From the NCBI RefSeq assembly GCF_018326265.1, contig NZ_AP023360.1, forward strand, positions 5,551,501-5,615,500: a stretch of 64,000 bases of DNA, in the 5' to 3' direction. The translations under genes were made by a program, and so were the position numbers. Positions 29,804 to 38,801 of this stretch are shown piece by piece (within the stretch, counting starts at the first letter, position 1; the number at the start of each line of letters is the position of its first letter). The notes beneath the pieces were generated by a model that was not told where the DNA came from, searched no databases, and worked only from the letters and a program-made list of their open reading frames with translations. Origin of the DNA: Catellatospora sp. IY07-71. GTDB taxonomy: Bacteria > Actinomycetota > Actinomycetes > Mycobacteriales > Micromonosporaceae.

Positions 29804-31303
29804 ATGGAATTCGTGCTGTTCCCCGGCCGCCACCACGTGCTCACCCGGTTCCAGGCCCGCTACCTGAGCGAGCTGGCCGGGCCGGAGACGACCGTGATCT
29901 GGGCGGTGACCTCGGCGAACCACGCGAACACGCGCCGCAACCCGGTGCCGTACCACCGCCGCGAGGCGGCGATCGAGCGGTTCAGCGCGCAGACCGGCCT
30001 GCGCTCGCTGGTCGTGCCGGTGTTCGACACCGCGCCGACGGACCGGTTCGCCGAGGTGACCCTCAAGAACGTCACCGTGGCCACGGGACTCGCGCTGAGC
30101 ACGGGCGACACCGTGGTGGCCTGCTCCACACCCGAGGTGGCGGCGCTGTACGAGCTGCTCGGGTTCAAGGTCGTCACGGTCGAGGGCGCGGTGTCGCCGG
30201 AGCCGGAGCGGCCCTGGGACGTGCTGCTGCGGCTGGCCGCCGGGGACGAGACGTGGCGCGAGCTGGCGCACCCGGCGACCGTCGACGTGTTCGACCGCTA
30301 CCGCCTGGCCGAGGCGGTGCGCACCGTGGTCAACGACCCGGTCGTCGGCGACGAGGGTGGGCTCAGCTCGACGCGCGACTACCGGACCTACGTCGAGGCG
30401 TTCGCCGACGGCGCGGCCCGCAAGTGGGCGGCGGTGCGCGAGCACGTGCGGCCGGGCCGCATCGTGGACATCGGCTGCGGCGCGGGGGCGGTGCTGGAGC
30501 TGGCCGACCGGGAGCCCGCGCTGCGGGAGAGCGACCTGATCGGGGTCGAGGTGGCCCGGCACCTGTTCGACGAGTGCGTGCACAAGAAGGCGCAGGGCGC
30601 GTTCACCAACCCGAACGTGTTCTTCTACCGCCGCAACGTGCTGGGTGGGGCAGTGCTGCCGCCCCGGTCGGTCGACACGACGCTGACCTTCGCGCTCACC
30701 CACGAGATCTGGTCGTACGGCGACCGCTACGCGTCGCTGCGCGCGTTCGCGCAGGCTATCTACGACCACACCGTGCCCGGCGGCGTGTGGATCAACAGCG
30801 ACGTGTGCGGCCCGGACGGGCGCGAGCGGCCGGTGTTGCTGCACCTGGAACGCGGTGACGGCCAGAACCCCGCCGAGCCTCGCCGGGACCTGGCCGCGCT
30901 GCCGCCCGCCGAGGTCACCGCGTATGTCGCGGGCCTGTCCACCCGGGCCCGGTTCGACCAGTTCGCCGTCGACTACCGCTTCCCGTTCGCCTGGGAGACG
31001 GCCGGGGACGCGGTGCGGCTGTCGCTGGCCGACGCGATGGACTTCCTGACCCGCAAGGACTACACCGGCAACTGGCTGCCCGAGATGGGCGAGCAGTTCT
31101 GCGGTATGGCCTACGCCGACTGGCGGGAGCTGCTCACCGGCATCGGCTGGGAGCTGGACGTCGCGTCGCGCGCGTTGCGCAACGACTGGATCGTCGAGCA
31201 CCGGCTCGCGCCCGTCGCCTCGCTCACCGGCCTCGACGGGCAGCCGCTGGACTGGCCGGTGACGCACCTGCTCGCGGTGGCCAGGCGGCCGCTGAACACC
31301 TGA
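29804..31303 (+). CDS. Nucleotidyltransferase-like / SAM-methyltransferase fusion protein
   Basis: About 499 aa (an ATG at 29786 is an alternative start). Residues about 1-150 resemble the NMNAT/cytidylyltransferase fold: the start FVLFPGRHHVLTRFQ is where the nucleotide-binding HxGH loop should be, and TSANHANTRRNPVPYHRREAAI matches the NMNAT segment containing NPF..eR. Residues about 195-400 are a class I SAM-dependent methyltransferase with motif I VDIGCGAGAVLELA and a later FALTHEIWSYGDRY. The C-terminal region ends VTHLLAVARRP. The fusion suggests nucleotide transfer and methylation of a small molecule, or a fold reused for binding. The substrate is unknown. Confidence 0.7.
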   Translation: MEFVLFPGRHHVLTRFQARYLSELAGPETTVIWAVTSANHANTRRNPVPYHRREAAIERFSAQTGLRSLVVPVFDTAPTDRFAEVTLKNVTVATGLALSTGDTVVACSTPEVAALYELLGFKVVTVEGAVSPEPERPWDVLLRLAAGDETWRELAHPATVDVFDRYRLAEAVRTVVNDPVVGDEGGLSSTRDYRTYVEAFADGAARKWAAVREHVRPGRIVDIGCGAGAVLELADREPALRESDLIGVEVARHLFDECVHKKAQGAFTNPNVFFYRRNVLGGAVLPPRSVDTTLTFALTHEIWSYGDRYASLRAFAQAIYDHTVPGGVWINSDVCGPDGRERPVLLHLERGDGQNPAEPRRDLAALPPAEVTAYVAGLSTRARFDQFAVDYRFPFAWETAGDAVRLSLADAMDFLTRKDYTGNWLPEMGEQFCGMAYADWRELLTGIGWELDVASRALRNDWIVEHRLAPVASLTGLDGQPLDWPVTHLLAVARRPLNT

Positions 31304-31312
31304 GCCGCCTGC

Positions 31313-31339
31313 GGGAGGCCGGCACGGGGCCGGCCTCCC
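31313..31339. terminator. Bidirectional terminator, methyltransferase fusion and pectate lyase
   Basis: GGGAGGCCGGC (31313-31323) pairs perfectly with GCCGGCCTCCC (31329-31339); loop ACGGG. It lies between convergent genes. Confidence 0.75.
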
Positions 31340-31362
31340 TCACCCGAGCAGGGGGTCTGTGA

Positions 31363-32991
31363 TCAGAGCTTGCCCGCCCCCGCGCCCGCCGTGACGGACG
31401 CCTTCACGGTGCCGGAGCTCTGGGCGGTGTAGCCGTAGGGGACCGCGGCCACCGAGCCGTTGGTCTCGCACGGGCCGGAGTTGGTCAGCGAGTTGTCCCG
31501 GGCGACCAGCCGGCCGGGATCGGAGTCGGCGTAGCCGCTGGCCGACCAGCATGCCTGCTGCACGTTCTCGAACACGTTGCCCTCGACGAGCACCCCGGCG
31601 TTCATGGTGGACGCGATGGCGTACGACGACGAGTTGTTGTTGACGTTGGTGTAGTAGTTGTTGAACACGTGGACCGTCTCGCCGAAGCGCACCCGGGGGC
31701 TGCGCTCGAAGGTCCGGTCGAACCAGTTGTGGTGGTACGTGATCCGCAGGTGCCCGGTGTCCTCGCCGGAGTTGCCGTCGGAGTGCCCGACCAGCGAGGT
31801 CTTCCAGTGGTCGCGGATGATGTTCCACGACACGGTGATGTAGTCGCCGGCGTGGGTGATGTCGATCATGCCGTCGTAGAAGTCGACGTCGCTCTCGATG
31901 GTGCTGGACAGCGTGTTGTGGTCGATCCAGATGTGGGTGGCGTTCTCGATCTGGATCGCGTCGCCGCCGGGCACCCCGCGGATGTTCAGGTTCTGGATGA
32001 TCACGTTGGCCGGGTGCATGTCCTCGATGTTGAGGGTGGTCCCGGAGACGCCCGAGCCCGCGCCGACGCCGCGGATCGTCTTGTTGGCGGTGACCTCGAT
32101 GGTGCCCGAGCCGCTGAGCATGCCGTTGACCAGGATCGTCCGGGCGCCCGCGGCCTGCGCCTGGGTGCGCAGGTCGGCCCAGCTGGACACGGTGACCGTC
32201 GGGCCGGTGCCACCGCCCGTGGTGCCGCCGGCCTGGCTTGCCCAGCCGACCAGGCCGGTCGGGGGCGGCGGCGGGCTGGTGCTGGCCGACGGCGAGGGCG
32301 GCGGCGGTGAGCTGGACGGCGAGGCGGGCGTGGACGGCGACGCCGGGGGAGAGGACGGGCTCGGGCCGGCCGCGTCCGTCGCCAGGACGTCGTCGAACGA
32401 GGCCGCCGTGTAGTTGGCCAGCAGCCCGGCGCGCCCGGTGGCGTACGAGCCGTCCGAGGCCGACACCAGCTGCGCGCCGTTGACCGAGCCGACGAGCGAG
32501 CTGCCGTTCGCGCTGAGCGACAGCGTGTACCAGGTGCCCGCCGACGCCGTGAACGGCGCCGAGGCCAGCGTGGTCGTGCTGCCCTTGCGCAGCTGCACCG
32601 TGCTGCCGGTGAGCACGAGCGCGTAGAAGTTGGACGTGCTCTGCGCGCGGGCGGCGATGCCGACGCCGCGCGACGACGAGCCGCTGAACGTGTCGGGCCG
32701 GACCCTGGCCGAGACGGTGGCCGTGGACCAGGACGTGGACCCGGCCAGCGCCTTGGCGCTCGCGCCGGTGCTCGACTGCGAGTACGCGCCGGACGAGACC
32801 GACCAGCTGCCGCCGGAGGTGGTCCAGCCGGTGGCGTTGCCGTCGTTGAAGTCGTCGGAGAACAGCGTGGCCGCGTTGGCGGCGACCGCGCCGACGCTGA
32901 TGACCAGCGCCGCGACGGCCGTGCTGACACCGGCGGCCAGGGCGCTGCGGGCGCGCCTGCTCCGCCGCGGGGGGACGTGCGCTTCCTGCAC
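31363..32991 (-). CDS. Secreted PL1 pectate lyase with N-terminal LamG-like domain
   Basis: 542 aa from GTG 32991, chosen because GGGAGG precedes it at 7 bases. The order is: Arg-rich signal peptide (about 1-40), a jelly-roll domain of the LamG/DUF1080 type (about 42-205, DDFNDGNATGWTTSGGSW), a Ser/Pro linker (about 208-250), and a PL1 right-handed beta-helix (about 255-542). PL1 landmarks are HIWIDHNTLSS, the Ca-binding DITHAGDYITVSWNIIRDHWK, and the catalytic Arg region RSPRVRFG. It cleaves polygalacturonate by beta-elimination outside the cell. Two palindromic operator candidates lie upstream. Confidence 0.93.
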   Translation of the reverse strand: MQEAHVPPRRSRRARSALAAGVSTAVAALVISVGAVAANAATLFSDDFNDGNATGWTTSGGSWSVSSGAYSQSSTGASAKALAGSTSWSTATVSARVRPDTFSGSSSRGVGIAARAQSTSNFYALVLTGSTVQLRKGSTTTLASAPFTASAGTWYTLSLSANGSSLVGSVNGAQLVSASDGSYATGRAGLLANYTAASFDDVLATDAAGPSPSSPPASPSTPASPSSSPPPPSPSASTSPPPPPTGLVGWASQAGGTTGGGTGPTVTVSSWADLRTQAQAAGARTILVNGMLSGSGTIEVTANKTIRGVGAGSGVSGTTLNIEDMHPANVIIQNLNIRGVPGGDAIQIENATHIWIDHNTLSSTIESDVDFYDGMIDITHAGDYITVSWNIIRDHWKTSLVGHSDGNSGEDTGHLRITYHHNWFDRTFERSPRVRFGETVHVFNNYYTNVNNNSSSYAIASTMNAGVLVEGNVFENVQQACWSASGYADSDPGRLVARDNSLTNSGPCETNGSVAAVPYGYTAQSSGTVKASVTAGAGAGKL

Positions 32992-33010
32992 TGTAGGACC
33001 TCCCTGTGTT

Positions 33011-33024
33011 GGAATGCGCTTTCC
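33011..33024 (-). promoter_or_regulatory. LacI-type operator candidate at pectate lyase start
   Basis: GGAATGCGCTTTCC is palindromic around GCGC except at one pair, 20 bases upstream of the PL1 start codon. The position and form fit a LacI-family repressor site. Confidence 0.55.
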
Positions 33025-33200
33025 CGCCAACATAGGAAGACTTACTTATGGCAGTCAATGGATCCTATTTGCAGTTTTGTTGCACGAAATCGGGCCAGAA
33101 GCCGATAGCCGGCACGTCGATCGGTCCGGATTGGTGAGCTATGGCGAACTTTGGGCCGCTGCCTCGGCTCCCCCCATTCGCAGGATTTCGCCGATCCTAT

Positions 33201-33214
33201 GGCAAGCGCTTTCC
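33201..33214 (-). promoter_or_regulatory. Second LacI-type operator candidate upstream of pectate lyase
   Basis: GGCAAGCGCTTTCC is palindromic around GCGC with one mismatched pair, and its GCGCTTTCC half is identical to the site at 33011. It lies 210 bases from the PL1 start and could allow looping between two repressor dimers. Confidence 0.45.
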
Positions 33215-33278
33215 GGCCGCCACCGGAAGCGGCCCCCGCTCCGTCGTGGAACGGGGGCCGTCGACAGGACCCGCCCGG

Positions 33279-34148
33279 TCAGCCGACCAGCAGCTTGTCG
33301 AGCGCGGCGTCCAGCGAGCCGCTGTCCGGCGACGCGTAGGACTTCAGGGTCTCCTTGTTGTACGTGAGGAAGCTCGGGCAGCGGTTGGCGGGCGCGTTGA
33401 TCGTGCCGCCGTCGGCCACCTTCTCACCGGTCTTCGCCGCGTAGAACGTCAGCGTGTAGCGCGAGGACAGGTAGTCGACGGTCAACTGCTTGCCGTCGGA
33501 GGCCTTGATGGCGCACTTCTGGCCGGCCGCTTCGCTGCCCGCCACGTATTCCAGGCAGCCGACCACGCTCACCGTGGTGTAGTCCGCCGACTTGGCGTAG
33601 TACGGCTTGGTGGAGTTGACGGACTTGGTGCTCCACCGGGTCGTCCGCTCGGGCGAGTTGGCGAACACGTACGCCTTCGCCGCCCCCGGGGTGTAGTCGG
33701 CCGCGTTCAGGATCGCCCCGCCCTGGCACACCTCGGCGAAGTCGGAGGAGTACCGGGCGGTCAGCGCGTTGTTGCCGCCGGGCTGCTCGGCGGTGGGCGC
33801 CGGCGCCGCGGTGCTGCTCGAGCGTGCGGGCTTCGGGTCGGGCAGGACCGGGTCGTCGTCGGCGGCGTTGGCGAACACCCAGACGCCGATGCCGCAGAGC
33901 ACCAGCAGCAGCACGAGCACACCGGCGACGATGCCGATGATCAGGCCCTTGTTGGACTTCTTCGGAGGCTGCTGGCCGCCGGGGAAGTAGGCGGGCTGCC
34001 CGTAGGCCGGCTGAGCCGGGTTGTGGTGCGGCGGCGGGTAGGCCGGCGACACGGGCTGCTGGGGCTGCCCGTACGGGGGATGCGCCGGCTGGTACGGGTC
34101 GGACGGTTGCGGGGGTTGCGCGAAGGGGTCGGTCACGTGTCGTTCCAT
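33279..34148 (-). CDS. Proline-rich single-pass membrane protein
   Basis: 289 aa (a GTG at 34136 is an alternative start). The N-terminal 60 residues are Pro/Tyr/Gln-rich, cytoplasmic, and contain repeats of the form PYGQP/AYGQP. One transmembrane helix (about 70-92, LIIGIVAGVLVLLLVLCGIGVW) follows a KKSNK stop. The outer part has a Ser/Ala/Pro linker and a domain of about 160 residues with four cysteines (VCQGG, VVGCLEY, QKCAIK, NRCPSF), probably disulphide-bonded. The family is common in actinomycetes and has no assigned function; partners are unknown. Confidence 0.7.
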   Translation of the reverse strand: MERHVTDPFAQPPQPSDPYQPAHPPYGQPQQPVSPAYPPPHHNPAQPAYGQPAYFPGGQQPPKKSNKGLIIGIVAGVLVLLLVLCGIGVWVFANAADDDPVLPDPKPARSSSTAAPAPTAEQPGGNNALTARYSSDFAEVCQGGAILNAADYTPGAAKAYVFANSPERTTRWSTKSVNSTKPYYAKSADYTTVSVVGCLEYVAGSEAAGQKCAIKASDGKQLTVDYLSSRYTLTFYAAKTGEKVADGGTINAPANRCPSFLTYNKETLKSYASPDSGSLDAALDKLLVG

Positions 34149-34237
34149 TCACCTTGCGGGGGAGCTTTAAACCAACGTCTGGGCACGTTAACGACACCTG
34201 TCAACCAGATCAACTTGTCGTCCCATGATGTGATGCG

Positions 34238-35227
34238 TTACCTCTCGGCCCGTGACGCTCCGTCGAGCAGCGCGTAGCCCAGGGGCGTGACGGTGTGCAG
34301 GGTGTGCCTGCCGCACGGCCGCGCCCACAGCAACCCGGCCCGGCGCAGCGTGGTCGCGTGCTCGCTGGCGCTGGACAGCGAGACCCGCACCCGCGCGGCC
34401 AGCTCGCCGGTGGTGCAGCCGTGCGGGTGGAGCGCGACGGTACGCAGCACCGCGGCCCGGGTCGTGCCCAGCAGCGCGAGCAGGCGGTCGCCGGGTGCCG
34501 CCGCGGGGCCGGCCGCCCAGCCGAGCTCGTCGTCGATCGGATACACCAGCACCGGCGGCCGGTCCGCCGCCCGCAGCGTGACCGGCGTCCGCCGGCAGAA
34601 GAACGACGGCATCAGCACCAGGCCGCGCCCGTCCAGGTGCAGGTCACGGTCGACCGGGTAGGCGACGTGCAGGGTCGGCGCCTCCCAGCGCACCGCCGGG
34701 TGCAGCGTCGTGAGCAGCCGGTCCACCCCGCCGTCCACCATGCGCCGCGCGCCGCGCGCCCGCGCCGCGGCGACCTGGCTGGCGATGAGCTCCCAGTGCG
34801 GGCTCAGCACCGCGTCGAAGTAGGAGCGCATCACCGCGGCCAGCGCGCTCAGCGCCCGCCGGTCGCCGTCGGCCAGCCGCCGCAGCCAGCCCGACGACGG
34901 CCGCCGGGTCACCAGCCGGTGCAGGTCGGCGCGCAGGTGCTCCAGGGGCGTGGCGAGCACCGCGTCGATGCCCGCCGCGATGTCGCGTACGCCACTGGTC
35001 GGGGTGAGGAAGTCGGCCGAGTAGCCGGTCGGCGGGGCCAGGCCCATCAGCGCACGCATCTGCGGGGTGAGCCGGGCGGTCGCGGCCGCCCGCCAGTCGC
35101 CGAGCACCGGCGGCGTCGCGCCGCCGCGCAGCAGGTGCTGGCTCAGCAGGGACTCCCACAGCGGATCGGCGTCGGCGGCGAGCCGCACCGCGCCCAGGTC
35201 CGCGGCGGTGAAGTGTATGCGCAGCAT
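34238..35227 (-). CDS. ArsR-type winged-helix transcriptional regulator with DUF5937-like N-terminus
   Basis: 329 aa from ATG 35227 (MLRIHFTAADLGAVRLA). The N-terminal about 240 residues match the actinobacterial pattern in which a helical effector-like domain (DUF5937-like) precedes the DNA-binding part. The C-terminal winged helix is about 250-325: LLALLGTTRAAVLRTVALHPHGCTTGELAARVRVSLSSASEHATTLRRAGLL. It is divergent from the GH43 gene at 35353 with 125 bases between, and could regulate it or itself; no ligand is evident. Confidence 0.8.
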   Translation of the reverse strand: MLRIHFTAADLGAVRLAADADPLWESLLSQHLLRGGATPPVLGDWRAAATARLTPQMRALMGLAPPTGYSADFLTPTSGVRDIAAGIDAVLATPLEHLRADLHRLVTRRPSSGWLRRLADGDRRALSALAAVMRSYFDAVLSPHWELIASQVAAARARGARRMVDGGVDRLLTTLHPAVRWEAPTLHVAYPVDRDLHLDGRGLVLMPSFFCRRTPVTLRAADRPPVLVYPIDDELGWAAGPAAAPGDRLLALLGTTRAAVLRTVALHPHGCTTGELAARVRVSLSSASEHATTLRRAGLLWARPCGRHTLHTVTPLGYALLDGASRAER

Positions 35228-35352
35228 CGCCCGACCTCCGCTGCGGCGCAATCTACCACGGCCGACGCTTCGGCTCAGCCCGAAGCGACTGGCGCCCGTC
35301 GATGCGCCCATCGATGCTCGTGCCGACTGTTTCCGACCTGGGAGTTGATGGC

Positions 35353-36762
35353 ATGAGACGACTGACCCTGTTGCTGACGACGCTGTTGCTGCTGGTGGTG
35401 CCCGGAGTGCCCGCGCGGGCGGCGGGTTCGTTCACCAACCCGCTCAACGGCAGCGCCGACCCGACGCTGACGTACGTGAACGGCAACTACTACCTGGCGA
35501 CCACGCTGGGGGACCGGATCGGCATCTGGCGCTCGCCGCGGCTGGCCGGGCTGGCCACCGCCGGGGAGACCACGGTGTGGCGGGACGGCGACCCGAGCCG
35601 TAACCAGCAGCTGTGGGCTCCGGCGCTGTACCGGTTCGGGCAGCGCTGGTACATCTACTACACCGCCAGCAACGGCACCGACGCCGCGCACCGCAACTAT
35701 GTGATCGAGTCTGACGGCGACGACCCGCTGGGCCCGTACCACTTCAAGGCCCGCATCGCCGACCACGGCGAGTACGCCATCGACGGCGAGCCGTTCGTGC
35801 ACAACGGGCAGATGTACTTCGCCTGGGCCGGACCCGGCCGCGGCATGGGCGGCCCGGCACAGCTCTACCTGCAGCGCATGGACACGCCGTGGTCGGTGAC
35901 CGGCTCGCGGGTGGCGCTGCCGGCCAGCGGCGGCTGCACCGAGGTGCGCGAGGGCCCGACCGGCCTGCGCGGCGCGAACCGGCTGTTCCTGGTGTACTCC
36001 ACCTGCGACACCGGCAAGCCCGACTACCAACTGTGGATGAAGTCGATCGCCAACGGTGCCGACCCGCTGGTGCCGGCCAACTGGCTCCAGCACGCCGGGC
36101 CGGTGTTCTGGCGCAACGACGCCGCGGGCGTCTACGGTCCGGGCCACAACGGCTTCTTCAAGTCGCCCGACGGCAGCGAGGACTGGATCGTCTACCACGG
36201 CAAGACCACGTCGGCGTACACCTACGCGGGCCGGACCACCCGGGCCCAGAAGATCGGCTGGAACGCCGACGGCACCCCGAACATGGGCCGCCCGTACGCG
36301 CTGGGCACCGCGCTGACCCCGCCCGCGGGCGACCCGGACAACCCGTCGACGGCCTGGTCGCAGATCGTCGACAACACCACCGAGGGCCGGTTCACCGCGA
36401 GCGCCGCGTGGGGTGTGTCGTCGTACTCCACCCAGCGCTACGGCGCCGACTACCGCTACGCCGAGCCCGTGTCGGCCAGCGACGCGGCCTGGTACCGGTT
36501 CGCGGTGCCGGAGACCGCCACCTACCGGGTGGACGCGTGGTGGCCCGCGCTGCCCGGGTACAGCACGAAGGCGCCGTACGTGATCGTCACGCCGAGCGGC
36601 AACCAGACCGTGCACGTCGACCAGCGCTACAACGGCGGCGGCTGGCGCACCCTGGGCACCTTCACGCTGAGCGCGGGTGACGAGAACAAGGTCGGGGTGA
36701 GCCGCTGGACGAACGGCACCGGCCTGGTCATCGCCGACGCCGTCCGCCTCACCCGCGTCTGA
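35353..36762 (+). CDS. Secreted GH43 glycosidase with golvesin-like C-terminal domain
   Basis: 469 aa from ATG 35353 (GGGAG upstream). The signal peptide ends near ARA. The GH43 propeller is about 22-330, with acidic residues in GSADPTLTY (base), YAIDGEPFV (modulator) and VREGPTGL (acid). Residues about 340-469 form a golvesin/xanthan-lyase-type beta domain (AWYRFAVPETATYRVDAWWPALPGYS, VHVDQRYNGGGWRTLGTFTLSAGD, VIADAVRL), usually a substrate or cell-surface binding module. The likely substrate is an arabinose- or xylose-containing glycan. It is monocistronic with a strong terminator. Confidence 0.9.
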   Translation: MRRLTLLLTTLLLLVVPGVPARAAGSFTNPLNGSADPTLTYVNGNYYLATTLGDRIGIWRSPRLAGLATAGETTVWRDGDPSRNQQLWAPALYRFGQRWYIYYTASNGTDAAHRNYVIESDGDDPLGPYHFKARIADHGEYAIDGEPFVHNGQMYFAWAGPGRGMGGPAQLYLQRMDTPWSVTGSRVALPASGGCTEVREGPTGLRGANRLFLVYSTCDTGKPDYQLWMKSIANGADPLVPANWLQHAGPVFWRNDAAGVYGPGHNGFFKSPDGSEDWIVYHGKTTSAYTYAGRTTRAQKIGWNADGTPNMGRPYALGTALTPPAGDPDNPSTAWSQIVDNTTEGRFTASAAWGVSSYSTQRYGADYRYAEPVSASDAAWYRFAVPETATYRVDAWWPALPGYSTKAPYVIVTPSGNQTVHVDQRYNGGGWRTLGTFTLSAGDENKVGVSRWTNGTGLVIADAVRLTRV

Positions 36763-36768
36763 GCACAT

Positions 36769-36804
36769 GCGGGCCGTGACCGGAACCCGCCGGTCACGGC
36801 CCGC
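36769..36804. terminator. Bidirectional terminator, GH43 and DUF899 genes
   Basis: GCGGGCCGTGACCGG (36769-36783) pairs perfectly over 15 bp with 36790-36804; loop AACCCG. It lies between convergent genes. Confidence 0.8.
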
Positions 36805-36809
36805 CCCCG

Positions 36810-37550
36810 TCAGTGCCCGCCGCAGCAGGAGCCGGCCGACCCCACCGGCGTGACGCCCGGCCGGCTCCACTGGGCCGTCGGGCGGCCGTCCACTCGCCAC
36901 GGATGGCCCTCCACCCGCGGCCAGCCCTCGGGCGAGTCCTCCCAGCCCTCCTGGCGGCCGTACACCGTCAGGTCGAGCGCGTGGTAGCTGGTCAGCAGCG
37001 CCTCCACACCCCGGCCGGTGGTCCAGTAGGTCTCGTAGACCTGGTCCCCGTCGCGCAGGTAGCACACGATCATCCCGAAGCCGCGCCCGTCCACCAGCGC
37101 CGGATCGGCGTCCTTCGCCGAGTACCACGGGAACCGGTAGCCCATGAACTCGGCGAACGGGGCGCTCTCGGCGTACGAGCCCTCGCAGAACACGGCGTAG
37201 GTGATGTCCCGGGCGTGCAGGTAGTCCCGCATGTCCAGGTGGCAGGTGGCGAAGGTGCAGCCCTCGCACTGGTTCTCCCACGGCTCGCCGTGGTGCCACA
37301 TGTGGTAGTACGCGATCAGCATCCGCCGGCCCTCGAACACGTCCAGCAGCGGCGTCGGGCCGTTGGGGCCGTGCACGGTCGCGTCCGGCGGCACCGGGGT
37401 CATCGGCAGCCGCCGCCGGGCGGCCGCGATGGCGTCGCCTTCACGGGTGTGCGCCTTTTCCCGCGCCAGCAGCTCGTCGCGGGCGCGTGACCAGGTCTCG
37501 CGGTCGACCACCTGCGGCAGCGCGGCGCCGGTCAGGGTCTCAGCCGTCAT
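36810..37550 (-). CDS. DUF899 thioredoxin-fold protein
   Basis: 246 aa from ATG 37550, which has AAGGAG seven bases upstream (an ATG three bases earlier also fits). It is a DUF899 family protein with a thioredoxin-like fold. Diagnostic parts are FEGRRMLIAYYHMWHHG, ENQCEGCTFATCHLDMRDYLHARDI, and FPWYSAKDADPAL followed by CYLRDGDQVYETYWTTGRGVE. The CEGC and C-H motifs are conserved in the family; the function is unproven, possibly a redox or dithiol hydrolase role. The protein ends CCGGH, which could bind metal. Confidence 0.87.
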   Translation of the reverse strand: MTAETLTGAALPQVVDRETWSRARDELLAREKAHTREGDAIAAARRRLPMTPVPPDATVHGPNGPTPLLDVFEGRRMLIAYYHMWHHGEPWENQCEGCTFATCHLDMRDYLHARDITYAVFCEGSYAESAPFAEFMGYRFPWYSAKDADPALVDGRGFGMIVCYLRDGDQVYETYWTTGRGVEALLTSYHALDLTVYGRQEGWEDSPEGWPRVEGHPWRVDGRPTAQWSRPGVTPVGSAGSCCGGH

Positions 37551-37643
37551 CATCTTTCTCCTTCCGGACGAAGTCCTCGGAGACATGACCGGCGCGGAAG
37601 GCCGAACTCGTCGCCCGGCGGCGAAGATTTCTGGATCAGCCCG

Positions 37644-37832
37644 TCACTTGAGCACCGTCTCCATGTGCCGGCCGGCCTCGGCGGCGGCCTCGTCGGGCGA
37701 CCGGCCGCCCTGGCGGGCGACCATGTAGGCGGCGTACCAGTCCGACCAGTGGTGCTCGGGTGCGCTCGCCTCGTACGCGCCGTGGTGCTCCTCGGTCTCC
37801 CGGAGCAGTTCGGCCAGGGTGTCGACGTCCAT
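37644..37832 (-). CDS. Small conserved-type protein of unknown function
   Basis: 62 aa, acidic, with the core HHWSDWYAAYMVARQGGRSPDEAAAEAGRHME. Similar short segments occur in actinomycetes either alone or at the end of VOC-type proteins. AGGAGG sits upstream of the ATG (GAGGAGGTCACACC). No function can be assigned. It is in the same direction as DUF899, 93 bases upstream of it, and may be co-transcribed. Confidence 0.7.
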   Translation of the reverse strand: MDVDTLAELLRETEEHHGAYEASAPEHHWSDWYAAYMVARQGGRSPDEAAAEAGRHMETVLK

Positions 37833-38008
37833 GGTGTGACCTCCTCGGTGGGGCGGCCGGTCAGCGCAGGCCGGAACCGCTCACCGACAATTGTCGCGTA
37901 TCGGTCACGCTCCGGTCCGGCCAAGTGCCGCCCCGGCCCGCCCGGTCCGTCCTGTCGGAATGCGGACCGACTCAGCGCCGCGCCCACATTGCCTGTTTCG
38001 GGCAGCGG

Positions 38009-38548
38009 TCAGGACCGGCCGACCCGCGGCTGCCGCCGGTCGCTGAGCCGCAGGCCGACGCCGCGCACCGCGTCGATCGTGGTGCCCGTGCCCAGCTCGT
38101 GCAGCTTCCGGCGCAGCCGCTTGACCAGCGACTGCACGTCCGCGCGGCGCTCCCGGCCCTCCTCGTGCCACACCGCCTCGTGCAGCTCGGCGTAGCTCCA
38201 GACCCGCACCGGCTCGGTGGTCAGGCAGGTCAGCAGGTCGAGCTCCAGCCGGGTCAGCTCGACCTCACGGCCCTGGCAGCGGGCCTTCGACCGGACCGCG
38301 TCCAGCACCAGAGCGTCATCGGCACCGCTCGCCGACCCGGCCGCGACCGGCTGGTGCGGGCCCGGAATCAGCCGGCGCAGCTCGCCCAGGTCGGCCACCA
38401 GCAGCAGCGGCGCGATGCCGTCCAGCCGCTCGGCCAGCCGGATCCGCTCGGCCGGTGACGGCGCGACCGCGATCAGCAGCGTGTACAGCTCGTCGGCCGG
38501 GTCGAGCCGGTCCGGCGTCGTCTCGTCGTCCTCGGTCACAGCACCCAC
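38009..38548 (-). CDS. OmpR/PhoB-type winged-helix regulator
   Basis: About 179 aa; the start is uncertain (GTG 38548 or 38539). The C-terminal about 95 residues are an OmpR-type DNA-binding domain: VELTRLELDLLTCLTTEPVRVWSYAELHEAVWHEEGRERRADVQSLVKRLRRKLHEL then IDAVRGVGLRL. The N-terminal part (TLLIAVAPSPAERIRLAERLDGIAPLLLVADLGELRRLI) has a receiver-like pattern but no Asp-phosphorylation site that I can place. It is a clear paralogue of the regulator at 43328-43810. The two flank the S8-Kelch gene; this one is divergent from it with 253 bases between. Confidence 0.8.
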   Translation of the reverse strand: MGAVTEDDETTPDRLDPADELYTLLIAVAPSPAERIRLAERLDGIAPLLLVADLGELRRLIPGPHQPVAAGSASGADDALVLDAVRSKARCQGREVELTRLELDLLTCLTTEPVRVWSYAELHEAVWHEEGRERRADVQSLVKRLRRKLHELGTGTTIDAVRGVGLRLSDRRQPRVGRS

Positions 38549-38801
38549 CCGGGACTCGCCATCGGGCTGACAGTGATGGGCAATCCGGCCGCCAACGGTG
38601 CCCGCGTTGACGACAAGTTGCTCACAGCCAGCTATTGATCGTCCGTTTTGCTCGATCATAGTGTCCAAACGGGCCACCGGCGCGACACGCACGGTTAGCG
38701 GGGGATGGAGGAGGGATCGTCCACTCGGATCCATCCGGGCGAATCCCCTGCACCTCCCCGCGGCCCATTCGATCCGGGTCGTTCTGGGGGAGGAAACACC
38801 G

